In this document: positions 15,376 through 23,770 of the stretch, one piece after another | Layout: every line of letters starts with the position of its first letter | How positions within the stretch are numbered: position 1 is the stretch's first letter | NCBI RefSeq assembly: GCF_012927245.1 | Contig: NZ_JABBGE010000006.1 | Location: 124,001 to 188,000, forward strand | Direction: 5' to 3' | Origin: Streptomyces sp. R302 | Lineage (GTDB): Bacteria > Actinomycetota > Actinomycetes > Streptomycetales > Streptomycetaceae | Length of the DNA: 64,000 bases | Translations under genes and position numbers: made by a program | Notes under the pieces: model-generated | What the model was told of the DNA's origin: nothing | The model's database searches: none | What the model saw: only the letters and a program-made list of their open reading frames with translations

Positions 15376-15584
15376 CTCGGGTCTTCCTCGGATCTCCCTT
15401 GATCCTTCCTCGGGTCTCCCTTGAGTCTCCCTCGAACCTCGATCGCCCCTCTCTCGAAACTCACTCGAACTCTGATCGAACCTCGCTCGAATCTTGCTTG
15501 AGTCTTGCTCGAATCCCACTCGAACCTCGCTTGAGTCCCGCTTGAGCCTCACTCGGGCCACTCTCGAGTCGTTCTCGACTCTCC
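15376..15584. repeat. Tandem array of 19 degenerate 11-bp units (CTCGAaTCtcg) upstream of egtA
   Basis: Cutting the sequence every 11 bp from 15376 gives 19 units without a single slip. Almost all begin CTCGA, CTTGA, CTCGG or ATCGA and continue T/C-rich. Weaker units continue the phase upstream to 15321. Because 33 bp equals 11 codons, every frame across it is an 11-residue repeat, which explains the long spurious frames on both strands. It ends 138 bp before the egtA start and lies between PARG-like and egtA promoters. Confidence 0.85.
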
Positions 15585-15721
15585 ACCGCAGCACCGCTCC
15601 GGGGGCGCGAAGGGCGCGTTCGGAGGCGTCGAGGCGCTCTTGCACGCCGCCCGACCGTGGCCTTAGGTGGAAGGCAGCGGCTAGCCGAACGGCTCCGCGA
15701 CCAGCACTTGGAGGTGCACGG

Positions 15722-16984
15722 ATGGCGCCCGGCGTCACTCCGCGCAGCGGCCCGCCCCTCACCGAGGAGGCGGCGGAGGACCTGCTGCGCTGTATATGTT
15801 TCAAGACCGGCCCGCCCCGGACCGTGGGGGCGGAGCTGGAGTGGCTCGTCCACGATCTGCGTGACCCGCGCGAGCCGGTGCGTCCGCACCGTCTGGCGGC
15901 CGCGCTCGACACCGTACGGTCCTTGCCCCTGGTGTCGTCGCTGACCTTGGAGCCCGGCGGGCAGCTGGAGCTCAGCTCGCTCCCTGCCGGTTCGCTCATG
16001 GAATGCATGGACTCCCTCGCCTCCGACCTGTCGGCGGTGCGCGCCGCGCTCGGGCCGCTCGGTCTGACGCTGAGCGGGTACGGGGTCGACCCCTGGCACG
16101 CACCGCGCGAGCGGGTGCTGCGCGAGCCCCGGTACGACGCGATGGAGCTCGCACTGGGCCGGACGGGGCCCTCGGGCCGGGCGATGATGTGCGAGTCGGC
16201 CTCGGTGCAGGTCTGCCTGGACGCCGGGTACGAGGAGCCGGGTCCGCTCGGCTATCTGCGCCGCTGGGAGCTGGCGCACCTCTTCGGCGCGGTCCTCGTG
16301 GCCGTCTTCGCCAATTCCCCGCTGCACGGCGGGCGTCGGACCGGCTGGCGCTCCACCCGGCAGGCGCTGTGGACGGATCTGGACCCGATGCGGGCGCTGG
16401 CCCCTCCGGCGGACGGCGACCCTCGCGAGGCGTGGGCCGCGCACGTCCTGGACACGCCGGTGCTCTGCGTACGGGCGGAGGGGGACGGCCCGTGGCTGGT
16501 GCCGGAGGGGCTGACCTTCCGGGAGTGGCTGCGGACCGGGAAGCCCCGGCCGGCCGACGCCGACGACCTGCGCTACCACCTGACGACGCTCTTCCCGCCG
16601 GTGCGGCCGCGCGGGCATCTGGAGCTGCGGATGATCGACGCGCAGCCCGGCCCGGACGGCTGGATGGTGCCGGTGGCGGTGACGGCCGCGGCCTTCGAGG
16701 ACGTGACCGCGTCCGAGGCGGTGTACCGGGCGGTACGGCCCCTGGCGGAGCTGGCCGGGAAGGAACCCGCGCCCCGCAACCCGCTCTGGCTGCGGGCCGC
16801 CAGGGACGGCCTCGCCGATCCGCTGCTGCACGCGGTGGCGGTCGAGGTCTTCGCCGCGGTCCGGCCCGCCCTCCTCCGGATCGGCGCGAACGAGCAGGTA
16901 CGGAAGGCCGTCGACGCCTTCCGGGAACGGTATGTGGACCCCGGGGGCTGCCCCGCCGACGAGCTCCAGGTGGTGACGTCATGA
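15722..16984 (+). CDS. egtA: EgtA, glutamate-cysteine ligase of ergothioneine synthesis
   Basis: 420 residues. Matches the GCS2-type gamma-glutamylcysteine synthetase of actinobacterial egt operons: TVGAELEWLVHDL (residue ~37), YRPxFxxS-like strands, MCESASVQVCLDAG and RGHLELRMIDAQPG. Makes gamma-glutamylcysteine, the sulfur donor for EgtB. ATG 15722 follows GGAGGTG at ideal spacing; the frame is open further upstream only because it passes into the 11-bp array. The stop overlaps the egtB ATG (ATGA). First gene of egtABCD; its promoter must lie in or downstream of the array. Confidence 0.93.
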   Translation: MAPGVTPRSGPPLTEEAAEDLLRCICFKTGPPRTVGAELEWLVHDLRDPREPVRPHRLAAALDTVRSLPLVSSLTLEPGGQLELSSLPAGSLMECMDSLASDLSAVRAALGPLGLTLSGYGVDPWHAPRERVLREPRYDAMELALGRTGPSGRAMMCESASVQVCLDAGYEEPGPLGYLRRWELAHLFGAVLVAVFANSPLHGGRRTGWRSTRQALWTDLDPMRALAPPADGDPREAWAAHVLDTPVLCVRAEGDGPWLVPEGLTFREWLRTGKPRPADADDLRYHLTTLFPPVRPRGHLELRMIDAQPGPDGWMVPVAVTAAAFEDVTASEAVYRAVRPLAELAGKEPAPRNPLWLRAARDGLADPLLHAVAVEVFAAVRPALLRIGANEQVRKAVDAFRERYVDPGGCPADELQVVTS

Positions 16985-18363
16985 CCAGCACGGCCGGTAC
17001 GAATGCGACGACGAACCCGGCGACGGACCTGGCGGAAGGCCCTGCCACGGGCGGGAAGCCCGGCCCGGAGGCGCTGCGGGAGCGGGCGCTGGAGGTGCTG
17101 ACGACCGCCCGGGAGCGCACCGCGCTGCTCACGGACAGCGTGGACGACAGTGAACTCACCGCCCAGCACTCGCCGTTGATGTCACCCCTCGTCTGGGACC
17201 TGGCGCACATCGGGAACCAGGAGGAGCAGTGGCTGTGGCGGGAGGTGGCGGGCCGGGACGCCCTGCGGCCCGAGATCGACCCGCTGTACGACGCCTTCGC
17301 GCATCCCCGGTCGGAGCGGCCGTCGCTGCCGCTGCTCGGACCGGCCGAGGCCCGGGCGTACGCCGCCGACGTACGGACCCGGGTCCTCGACGTCCTGACC
17401 GAGGTGCGTCCGGACGGGCGTCCGCTGCTGGACGAGGGGTTCGCCTTCGGGATGATCGCCCAGCACGAACAGCAGCACGACGAGACGATGCTGATCACCC
17501 ATCAGCTGAGGAAGGGCCCGGCCGCGCTCGACGCACCGCCGCCTCCGGTCCATCCCTCGGCTCCGCTTCCGGCCGAAGTCCTGGTACCCGGCGGACCGTT
17601 CACGATGGGGACGTCGGACGAGCCGTGGGCGCTGGACAACGAGCGTCCGGCGCACGTCCGTACCGTGCCGGCCTTCCACATCGACACCGCGCCGGTCACC
17701 AACGGCGCCTATCTGGCGTTCATGGCGGACGGCGGCTACACCGAGCGCCGCTGGTGGCATCCGGAGGGCTGGGCGCAGATCCGTGAACACGGCATCGTGG
17801 CACCGCTGTTCTGGCGGCAGGAGGGCGGGCAGTGGCTGCGCCGCCGGTTCGGCGTGACGGAGCCGGTGCCCGAGGACGAGCCCGTGGTCCACGTGAGCTG
17901 GTACGAGGCGGACGCGTACGCCCGGTGGGCGGGGCGGCGGCTGCCGACGGAGGCGGAGTGGGAGAAGGCGGCCCGGCACGACCCGGTGACCGGCCGCTCG
18001 CACCGCTATCCGTGGGGCGACGCCGACCCGGGCCCGGACCACGCCAACCTGGGCCAGCGGCATCTGCGGCCGGCGCGGGCGGGAAGCTACCCGGCGGGTG
18101 CCTCGCCTCTCGGAGTGCGGCAGCTGATCGGTGACGTCTGGGAGTGGACGGCGAGCGACTTCCTGCCGTACCCGGGCTTCCAGGCGTTCCCGTACAAGGA
18201 GTACTCCGAGGTGTTCTTCGGGCCCGAGCACAAGGTGCTGCGCGGCGGTTCGTTCGCGGTGGACGCGGTGGCCTGCCGCGGCACCTTCCGCAACTGGGAC
18301 TATCCGGTGCGGCGGCAGATCTTCGCCGGCTTCCGCACCGCCCGCTCCGCGGAGCTCGACTGA
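16981..18363 (+). CDS. egtB: EgtB, hercynine oxygenase (sulfoxide synthase)
   Basis: 460 residues. An N-terminal DinB-like domain carries the iron ligands (WDLAHIGNQEEQWL near residue 70 and AQHEQQHDETML near residue 160; the HxxxHxE pattern is intact). It is followed by a formylglycine-generating-enzyme-like sulfatase-modifying domain (FTMGTSDEPWALDNERPAH to VLRGGSFAV and YPVRRQIFAGFRTAR). The enzyme joins gamma-glutamylcysteine to hercynine using O2 and non-haem iron. ATGA overlap with egtA and TGATG overlap with egtC show tight coupling. The first ~30 residues are Thr/Ala-rich linker. Confidence 0.95.
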   Translation: MTSTAGTNATTNPATDLAEGPATGGKPGPEALRERALEVLTTARERTALLTDSVDDSELTAQHSPLMSPLVWDLAHIGNQEEQWLWREVAGRDALRPEIDPLYDAFAHPRSERPSLPLLGPAEARAYAADVRTRVLDVLTEVRPDGRPLLDEGFAFGMIAQHEQQHDETMLITHQLRKGPAALDAPPPPVHPSAPLPAEVLVPGGPFTMGTSDEPWALDNERPAHVRTVPAFHIDTAPVTNGAYLAFMADGGYTERRWWHPEGWAQIREHGIVAPLFWRQEGGQWLRRRFGVTEPVPEDEPVVHVSWYEADAYARWAGRRLPTEAEWEKAARHDPVTGRSHRYPWGDADPGPDHANLGQRHLRPARAGSYPAGASPLGVRQLIGDVWEWTASDFLPYPGFQAFPYKEYSEVFFGPEHKVLRGGSFAVDAVACRGTFRNWDYPVRRQIFAGFRTARSAELD

Positions 18364-19115
18364 TGTGCCGTCACCTCGCCTATCTGGGCGAACCGGTGAC
18401 GCTCGGCGAACTGATCGTCCGGCCGCCGCACGCGCTGCTGCGCCAGGCCTGGGCGCCGCGGACGCAGAGCAGCGGCGTGGTGAACGCGGACGGCTTCGGC
18501 GTCGGCTGGTACGCGGACGGGGACCCGGTCCCGGCGCGGTACCGGCGCACGGGGCCCATCTGGGGCGACCTCTCGTTCGCGGACCTCGCCCGGGTCGTGC
18601 GCAGTGGGGCCTTCCTCGGCGCGGTCCGGGGGGCGACGCTGCCCGGCGCGGACGGCGAGGCGGCGGCCGCGCCGCTCGCCTCGGGTCCCTGGCTGTTCAG
18701 CCACAACGGCGCGGTGCCGGGCTGGCCGGGCACGCTGACGCCGCTGGCGTCGACGCTGCCGGCGGCCGCGCTGCTCGACCTGGAGGCGCGGACCGACGCC
18801 GCGCTGCTGTGGGCGCTGGTGCTGCACCGGCTCCGGGCGGGACAGAGTCCCGGGGACGCGCTCGCCGCGACGGTGACGGCCGCCGCCGAGGCGGCGCCGG
18901 ACGCGCGTCTCAACCTGCTGCTCACCGACGGCGAGCAGATCGCGGCCACGGCCTGGGGCAACAGCCTGTGGTACCTGACGGGCCCCGGCCGGGTGGTCGT
19001 GGCCTCCGAACCCTACGACGACGATCCGCTGTGGCAGGAAGTGCCCGAGCACACGCTCGTGACCGCCCGCCCTTCCGACGTCACCCTCATTCCGCTCAAG
19101 GAGTCGACCGCGTGA
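18363..19115 (+). CDS. egtC: EgtC, gamma-glutamyl hercynylcysteine S-oxide amidohydrolase
   Basis: 250 residues beginning MCRHLAYLGEP. Cys2 becomes the N-terminal nucleophile of this class-II glutamine-amidotransferase-like (Ntn) hydrolase after Met removal. Supporting motifs are NADGFGVGWY (residue ~42) and FSHNGAVPGW (~117). It removes glutamate from the EgtB product. The start overlaps the egtB stop by one base and its own stop overlaps the egtD GTG (GTGA). Confidence 0.94.
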   Translation: MCRHLAYLGEPVTLGELIVRPPHALLRQAWAPRTQSSGVVNADGFGVGWYADGDPVPARYRRTGPIWGDLSFADLARVVRSGAFLGAVRGATLPGADGEAAAAPLASGPWLFSHNGAVPGWPGTLTPLASTLPAAALLDLEARTDAALLWALVLHRLRAGQSPGDALAATVTAAAEAAPDARLNLLLTDGEQIAATAWGNSLWYLTGPGRVVVASEPYDDDPLWQEVPEHTLVTARPSDVTLIPLKESTA

Positions 19116-20077
19116 GCACGTTCCAGCTGACCCGCACCCTCGCCCCGGACGCGGCCGCCGCGGATCTGCGCGCCGACGTGCTGCACGGGCTGACCCGCAC
19201 GCCGAAGGAGCTGCCGCCGAAGTGGTTCTACGACGCGCGGGGCAGTGAGCTGTTCGAGGAGATCACCCGGCTGCCCGAGTACTACCCGACGCGGGCGGAG
19301 CGGGAGATCCTGATGGCCCGGGCACCGGAGATCGCGGCGGCGACCGGTGCCAGGACGCTCGTGGAGCTGGGCTCCGGCTCCTCGGAGAAGACCCGGTTCC
19401 TGATCGACGCGCTGCTGCCGGGGCTGGCCGCGTACGTGCCGGTGGACGTCAGCGAGTCGGCGCTGACCGGGGCGGCGGAGGCACTGCTCGCCGAGCGTCC
19501 CGAACTGCGGGTGCACGCGCTGATCGCCGACTTCACCCGGAGCGTCGTCCTGCCGGAGACGCCGGGGCCGCGGCTCGTGGCCTTCCTGGGCGGGACGATC
19601 GGCAATCTGCTGCCCGACGAGCGGCGGACCTTCCTGCGCTCGGTCCGGGAGATGACGGCGCCGGGTGACGGCTTCCTGCTCGGCACGGACCTGGTGAAGG
19701 ACGAGTCGACCCTGGTGGCCGCGTACGACGACGCGGCCGGGGTGACGGCGGAGTTCAACAAGAACGTGCTGGCCGTGCTCGACCGGGAGCTGGGCGCCGA
19801 CGCCGATCCGGACGACTTCGACCACGTGGCCCGGTGGGACCGGGAGCGGGAGTGGATCGAGATGCGGCTGCGCGCCCGGCACGCGCTGACCGTGAAGATC
19901 CCCGAGCTCGACCTGATGGTGGAGTTCGAGAAGGGCGAGGAGCTGCGGACCGAGGTGTCGGCGAAGTTCCGTCAGGAGGGCGTGCGGGCGGAGCTGGCCG
20001 AGGCCGGCTTCGAGCTGACGCGCTGGTGGACGGACACGGAGGGCCGCTTCGCGCTGTCGCTGGCGACGGCCCGGTAG
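19112..20077 (+). CDS. egtD: EgtD, histidine N-alpha-methyltransferase
   Basis: 321 residues, normal EgtD length. KWFYDARGSELFEEITRLPEYY, the SAM site LVELGSGSSEKTRFLI (residue ~80) and FLGGTIGNLLPDE identify the DUF2260 methyltransferase family that converts histidine to hercynine. Last gene of the operon. The PLP lyase gene egtE, needed for the final C-S cleavage, is not adjacent and presumably lies elsewhere, as in other actinobacteria. The 3' end is overlapped antisense by the acyltransferase frame. Confidence 0.95.
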   Translation: MSTFQLTRTLAPDAAAADLRADVLHGLTRTPKELPPKWFYDARGSELFEEITRLPEYYPTRAEREILMARAPEIAAATGARTLVELGSGSSEKTRFLIDALLPGLAAYVPVDVSESALTGAAEALLAERPELRVHALIADFTRSVVLPETPGPRLVAFLGGTIGNLLPDERRTFLRSVREMTAPGDGFLLGTDLVKDESTLVAAYDDAAGVTAEFNKNVLAVLDRELGADADPDDFDHVARWDREREWIEMRLRARHALTVKIPELDLMVEFEKGEELRTEVSAKFRQEGVRAELAEAGFELTRWWTDTEGRFALSLATAR

Positions 20078-20916
20078 GAGGCCGGCAGGACGGCCCGCTG
20101 GGCGGCGGCGGCGAGAAGCCGACGGTCTGGATACTGGATTGCGGATATCGGATCCAGTATCCGGATCTCGACGGTGAGGCCCGGCGTCCGCGCGACCCGC
20201 CACAGGGACGCGCCCAGCGGGTCCTCCCCCACGTACGCCGCCGCCCCCTCGGGCCGATAGCCGATGCGTACCGGCTGGATATCGGATCCCGTATCCACAG
20301 CGGCCTGGAAGAGTGCCGGACGGAACCGCCCGCCGTCCCGTCCGCACCACGTGGAGCCCTCCGGGAACGCGGTCACCCGGCCGCCCTCGGCCAGCGCCCC
20401 GGCGACCTCGCGCACCGTGCCGGGCAGCCGGCGCAGCCCGTCGCGGTCGATGAAGAGGGTGCCGCCCAGGGCGGCGAGCGGGCCGAGCACCGGCCAGCCG
20501 CGTACCTCCCGCTTGGCGATCATCCGGCCGGGCAGGACGGCGGCGACGACCGGTATGTCCAGCCAGGAGACGTGGTTGGCGACCACGAGCGCGGACCGGC
20601 CGGCGCCCGGGAGTGCGCCGGTGACGGTCAGGCGTACCCCGAAGGCGCGGACGACCGCCCGCGTCCAGAGCCGTACCAGGGCGTACCGGACGGCGGCGGG
20701 CAGCGGGCCCGCCACCGGCAGCAGGAGCACGCCGAGGAGGACGGTCGCGAGGCCGGCCGCGAGGCGGGCGAAGGCGAGCGGGGCGGGCGCGGGCCGGAAG
20801 GCGGCCCGGGCGGCCCCGGCGGCCGGTAAGGGGTCCGGGTGGGCCGCGCAGCGGCGGCCCGGGGTGCAGGGGGCCGTGGGGAGCCACGGCGAGGGGGCCG
20901 GGACCGGGCCGTTCAC
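19972..20916 (-). CDS. 1-acyl-glycerol-3-phosphate-type acyltransferase (PlsC; OlsA-like)
   Basis: 314 residues; GTG start at 20916 overlaps the stop of the upstream GNAT gene. One or two N-terminal hydrophobic helices are followed by the acyltransferase motifs NHVSWLDIPV (HxxxxD), GGTLFIDRDG and FPEGSTWCGRDGGRF. With the GNAT gene it forms an olsBA-like pair, implying acylation of lyso-ornithine lipid at the membrane. The C-terminus is odd: after LTVEIRILDPIS the frame enters a GGAT palindrome and continues 106 bp antisense into egtD. The natural end has probably been displaced. A second palindrome lies in-frame at VDTGSDIQPV. Confidence 0.8.
   Translation of the reverse strand: MNGPVPAPSPWLPTAPCTPGRRCAAHPDPLPAAGAARAAFRPAPAPLAFARLAAGLATVLLGVLLLPVAGPLPAAVRYALVRLWTRAVVRAFGVRLTVTGALPGAGRSALVVANHVSWLDIPVVAAVLPGRMIAKREVRGWPVLGPLAALGGTLFIDRDGLRRLPGTVREVAGALAEGGRVTAFPEGSTWCGRDGGRFRPALFQAAVDTGSDIQPVRIGYRPEGAAAYVGEDPLGASLWRVARTPGLTVEIRILDPISAIQYPDRRLLAAAAQRAVLPASYRAVASDSAKRPSVSVHQRVSSKPASASSARTPS
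20129..20162. repeat. GGAT-heptamer palindrome, copy 5 (3' part of acyltransferase)
   Basis: Perfect 11-bp arms GGATACTGGAT (20129-20139) and ATCCAGTATCC (20152-20162). Reading in sevens gives GGATACT GGATTGC GGATATC GGATCCA, the clearest display of the heptamer phase. Contains the shared 13-mer GGATATCGGATCC at 20143-20155. Confidence 0.8.
20277..20289. repeat. GGAT-heptamer palindrome, copy 6 (inside acyltransferase coding region)
   Basis: GGATATCGGATCC, identical to 20143-20155 and to the complement of 10715-10727. It lies in frame within a region whose protein alignment is otherwise normal (VDTGSDIQPVRIGYR), so the repeat seems to have replaced rather than lengthened coding sequence. Confidence 0.7.
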
Positions 20917-21779
20917 GAGGCCGGGACGAGCGACAGGAAGTGGCGCAGGTAGCGCGGGTTGGTCCGGCGCAGCGACAGCAGCACGTACAGGTCGGCGACG
21001 CCGAAGTCGGGGTCGTGGGCCGGAGCCCCGCAGACCCGGGCACCGAGCCGGATGTAGCCGCGCAGCAGCGGGGGCAGTTCGGTGCGGCCCTCGGGGCGGC
21101 GGACGCCGTCGGAGTTCCACAGCTTGTGCGGGGTGACCCAGTACTCCTCGGGGGCGAGGTGCTTCGCCTTGACGGTGTCCCAGGTGGCGGCGGCGAGCGC
21201 GCCGCCGTCGGCGAGCGGGATCGAGCAGCATCCGGCGAGCCACTCGTGGCCGGTGCGGGTCATGTACCGGGCGAGACCGGCCCAGATGAGGGCGATGACG
21301 GCGCCGTTGCGGTGGGCGGGGTGGACGCAGGAGCGGCCGACCTCGACGAGGTCGTGCCGGAGGGGCGCGAGCCGGGCGAGGTCGAACTCGGCCTCGGAGT
21401 AGAGCCGGCCGGCGACGGCGGCCCGCTCGGGCGGCAGGATCCGGTAGGTGCCGACGACCTCGCCGGTGGACTCCTCGCGGACCAGGAGGTGGTCGCAGTA
21501 GGCGTCGAAGGCGTCGGTGTCGAGGCCCGGCTCCGGTCCGTCGAGGCGGGCGCCCATCTCGCCGGCGAAGACCAGGTGGCGCAGGCGCTGGGCGGCGCGT
21601 ACGTCGTCCTGGTCGCGGGCGAGTCCCACCAGGTAGCGGGGTTCGGGTTCGGGGCCGCCGGCCCGTCCGGGCCGCGCGGGCAGCGCCACGGCGGGCTGGA
21701 TGCCGGTCGGCACGGGGACGGCGGGGGCGGGGACGGCGGGGGCGGTGGCGTCGGCGAACACGTGCGAGAGGGCGGTCAT
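20913..21779 (-). CDS. GNAT acyltransferase, OlsB-like (ornithine lipid synthesis)
   Basis: 288 residues. The hemolysin/OlsB-type acetyltransferase core runs from ~50 to 260, with RLRHLVFAGEMGARLDG, VGRSCVHPAHRNGAVIALIWAGLARY and GCCSIPLADGG typical of L-ornithine N-alpha-acyltransferases. The N-terminal 45 residues are Ala/Pro-rich and low complexity. GGAGGAGA precedes ATG 21779. With the overlapping PlsC gene it would make the phosphate-free ornithine lipid; this is inferred from the pair. No regulator is evident. Confidence 0.82.
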   Translation of the reverse strand: MTALSHVFADATAPAVPAPAVPVPTGIQPAVALPARPGRAGGPEPEPRYLVGLARDQDDVRAAQRLRHLVFAGEMGARLDGPEPGLDTDAFDAYCDHLLVREESTGEVVGTYRILPPERAAVAGRLYSEAEFDLARLAPLRHDLVEVGRSCVHPAHRNGAVIALIWAGLARYMTRTGHEWLAGCCSIPLADGGALAAATWDTVKAKHLAPEEYWVTPHKLWNSDGVRRPEGRTELPPLLRGYIRLGARVCGAPAHDPDFGVADLYVLLSLRRTNPRYLRHFLSLVPAS

Positions 21780-21985
21780 GGCGGTCTCCTCCGGCGTACG
21801 GAAGGTGAAGGGTCGAGGCCGGTCCGCCAGCGGTGCGGCCCGGCCCCTCGTTTCTTCCGCCGCAGGCTGGATTCGACATGACCGCCCGGGGGATCGCGGG
21901 TGTGGGAAGGCTGAATGCTCCGCGGCGGCCCTGCCCGCGCCCTGGGGCGCTCCGCCTACCCTGCCCAGTCAGAGCCCCACCCTGC

Positions 21986-23236
21986 CTACTCGGACAGCGT
22001 CTCCGTGATGGCCTCCGAAGCCTTGCGGGCCGCCTTCTTGGCGTTCTCGCCCTCCAGGACGGCGGTCATGAAGGGCTTGATGGGGTTGTCGCCCTCGACG
22101 CTGGCCCACTGCGGCGAGTTGGGGGTGGCGCGTCCGTTGGCGGCGCCGGCGGCCATGGCCGCGGTGGCCTCCTGCCCGGAGACGACCGAGGCGAGGCCCT
22201 TCTTGTTGGGCACGTAGCCCATGGCGCGGGCGAGTTCCGTCTGCCACTTCTCCCCGGCCAGCGCCTTGACGACGTCGAGGGCGGCGGTGCGGTCGGGGGC
22301 GTTCGCCGGGATGATCAGGTCGGAGCCGCCGGTGAAGACGGCACCGGGGGTGCCGGCCTTCTTGCCGGGGACGGGGAAGTAGCCGAGCTTGTCCTTGAGG
22401 CCCGGGTTGGCCTTGAGGATGGCGGAGACGGCGCTGGGTACGGCGACGATCTGGGCGACGTCGCCGCGGGCGAAGACCTCGGCCTGCGGCGGGTTCTGCT
22501 CGTCGGCGTTCTTCGGGCCAGAGCCGAGGGACTGGAGGTCCTTGTAGAACTCCATGCCGCGCAGCGCCTCGGGGCTGTCGAGGGTGCCCGTCCACACGCC
22601 ACCCTCGTCGACGGCCAGCTCGCCGCCCTCGTCCCAGATGAATCCGGCGAGGGTGTACCAGTCCTGGCCGGCCAGGTAGATGCCCTGGGCGCCCTGGCGG
22701 TTCACCTTCTCGGTGACGTCGAGCCACTGCGCGCGCGTGGCGGGCGGCTCGGTGACGCCGGCCTGGGTGAAGAGGTCCTTGTTGTAGATGACGATGCGGT
22801 TGGCCGCGTACCAGGGGATGCCGTACTGGGAGCCGCCGACGCTGCCGGGTTCGGCGAGGCCGGGCAGCCAGTCCTCGCTGCCGAGGTCGCGGACGGACTC
22901 CAGGGTGAGGTCGAAGAGCCGGTCGGTGTCGGCGTACTGGGCGACCTGGGTGTTGCCGACCTCGATGAGGTCCGGTCCGCCGCCGCCCTTGATGGCCTCG
23001 GTGACCTTCTTGCCGATGCCGGTCCAGTCCTGGATGGTGACGTTGAGTTCGACGTCGTCGTGCTCGTCCTCGTACGCCTCGGTGAAGCGGTTCAGGAAGT
23101 CCTCGCTGACGCTGTCCCGCATGAGCCATATGTCGACCGTCCGGGTCTCGCCCCCGGAGCCCGGCAACAGCCCGCAGCCCGCGAGGGCGAGTGCGGTGGC
23201 GGCAGCCAGCGGGCATGCGAGAAAGCGGTTCTTCAC
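21986..23236 (-). CDS. Sugar ABC transporter substrate-binding lipoprotein (orphan)
   Basis: 416 residues. The signal peptide ends in the lipobox LALAGCG, so the mature protein is a membrane-anchored lipoprotein facing outward. Family-1 solute-binding fold motifs include VDIWLMRDS, PDLIEVGNTQVAQYAD, YGIPWYAANRIVIYNKDLF and FTGGSDLIIPANAPD. GTG 23236 is chosen because AAGGTGA precedes it; GTG 23245 is possible. No permease or ATPase genes lie nearby, so it must serve transport components encoded elsewhere. Upstream is a dre-like palindrome pair, suggesting DasR/GntR control and amino-sugar or chitooligosaccharide binding; that is inference. Confidence 0.87.
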   Translation of the reverse strand: MKNRFLACPLAAATALALAGCGLLPGSGGETRTVDIWLMRDSVSEDFLNRFTEAYEDEHDDVELNVTIQDWTGIGKKVTEAIKGGGGPDLIEVGNTQVAQYADTDRLFDLTLESVRDLGSEDWLPGLAEPGSVGGSQYGIPWYAANRIVIYNKDLFTQAGVTEPPATRAQWLDVTEKVNRQGAQGIYLAGQDWYTLAGFIWDEGGELAVDEGGVWTGTLDSPEALRGMEFYKDLQSLGSGPKNADEQNPPQAEVFARGDVAQIVAVPSAVSAILKANPGLKDKLGYFPVPGKKAGTPGAVFTGGSDLIIPANAPDRTAALDVVKALAGEKWQTELARAMGYVPNKKGLASVVSGQEATAAMAAGAANGRATPNSPQWASVEGDNPIKPFMTAVLEGENAKKAARKASEAITETLSE

Positions 23237-23338
23237 GGAGGTCACCTTCGGTTCAGCACACGGTGGTGCGACATGGGGGCTGACCCGACGTGTGGGGGGA
23301 CCGAACGGGATGTTCGCGCGGGTATGTGGCCAGGATTC

Positions 23339-23380
23339 TGGTCTGGACCAACCGAGGTGGTCAAGTCCTTGACCACCTCG
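23339..23380. promoter_or_regulatory. dre-like operator plus 13-bp inverted repeat upstream of the binding-protein gene
   Basis: TGGTCTGGACCA (23339-23350) differs at one position from the core of the DasR-responsive element TGGTCTAGACCA. Directly after it, CGAGGTGGTCAAG (23353-23365) and CTTGACCACCTCG (23368-23380) form a perfect 13-bp inverted repeat with a 2-nt loop. Both lie 100-145 bp upstream of the lipoprotein start. Confidence 0.55.
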
Positions 23381-23526
23381 TTCCCGGATCGGGCGGGCAT
23401 TCGGAACGGTTACCCACGGGTACGGGCGAAGGGGGCGCGACGGCCCTCGCGTCGTGTCGCGGGGTTCCGTGTGCTGGGGCACGGTGGAGTGGACCCAACC
23501 GAGGGCACTGAGAGGATCCGGCCCCC

Positions 23527-23742
23527 ATGTCGAATCACACCTACCGCGTCACCGAGATCGTCGGCACCTCCACCGAGGGCGTCGACCAGGCCATCCGCAA
23601 CGGCATCGACCGCGCCTCGCAGACGCTCCGCGGCCTCGACTGGTTCGAGGTCACGCAGGTCCGCGGGCACCTGGTCGACGGGCGGATCGAGCACTACCAG
23701 GTCGGCCTGAAGGTCGGCTTCCGGCTGGACGAAGGCGCCTGA
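23527..23742 (+). CDS. Dodecin (flavin/CoA-binding dodecamer)
   Basis: 71 residues, exactly dodecin size. YRVTEIVGTSTEGVDQAIRN and LDWFEVTQVRGHLVDGRIEHYQVGLKVGFRL contain the conserved Trp stacking residue and QVGLKVGF strand. Dodecins assemble as 12-mers that store or buffer flavin and CoA in the cytoplasm. Stands alone between the binding-protein promoter region and a convergent phosphatase gene. Confidence 0.94.
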   Translation: MSNHTYRVTEIVGTSTEGVDQAIRNGIDRASQTLRGLDWFEVTQVRGHLVDGRIEHYQVGLKVGFRLDEGA

Positions 23743-23770
23743 CGCGGGTCGGGCCGGCCCCCGGTCGGGG

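Noticed and set aside
15461..16831. Long leftward frame (456 codons) opposite egtA, plus other frames across the 11-bp array with 11-residue repeats
   Set aside because: It is the antisense shadow of egtA extended by the stop-free array; no start context, and the repeat peptide follows trivially from 3 x 11 bp.
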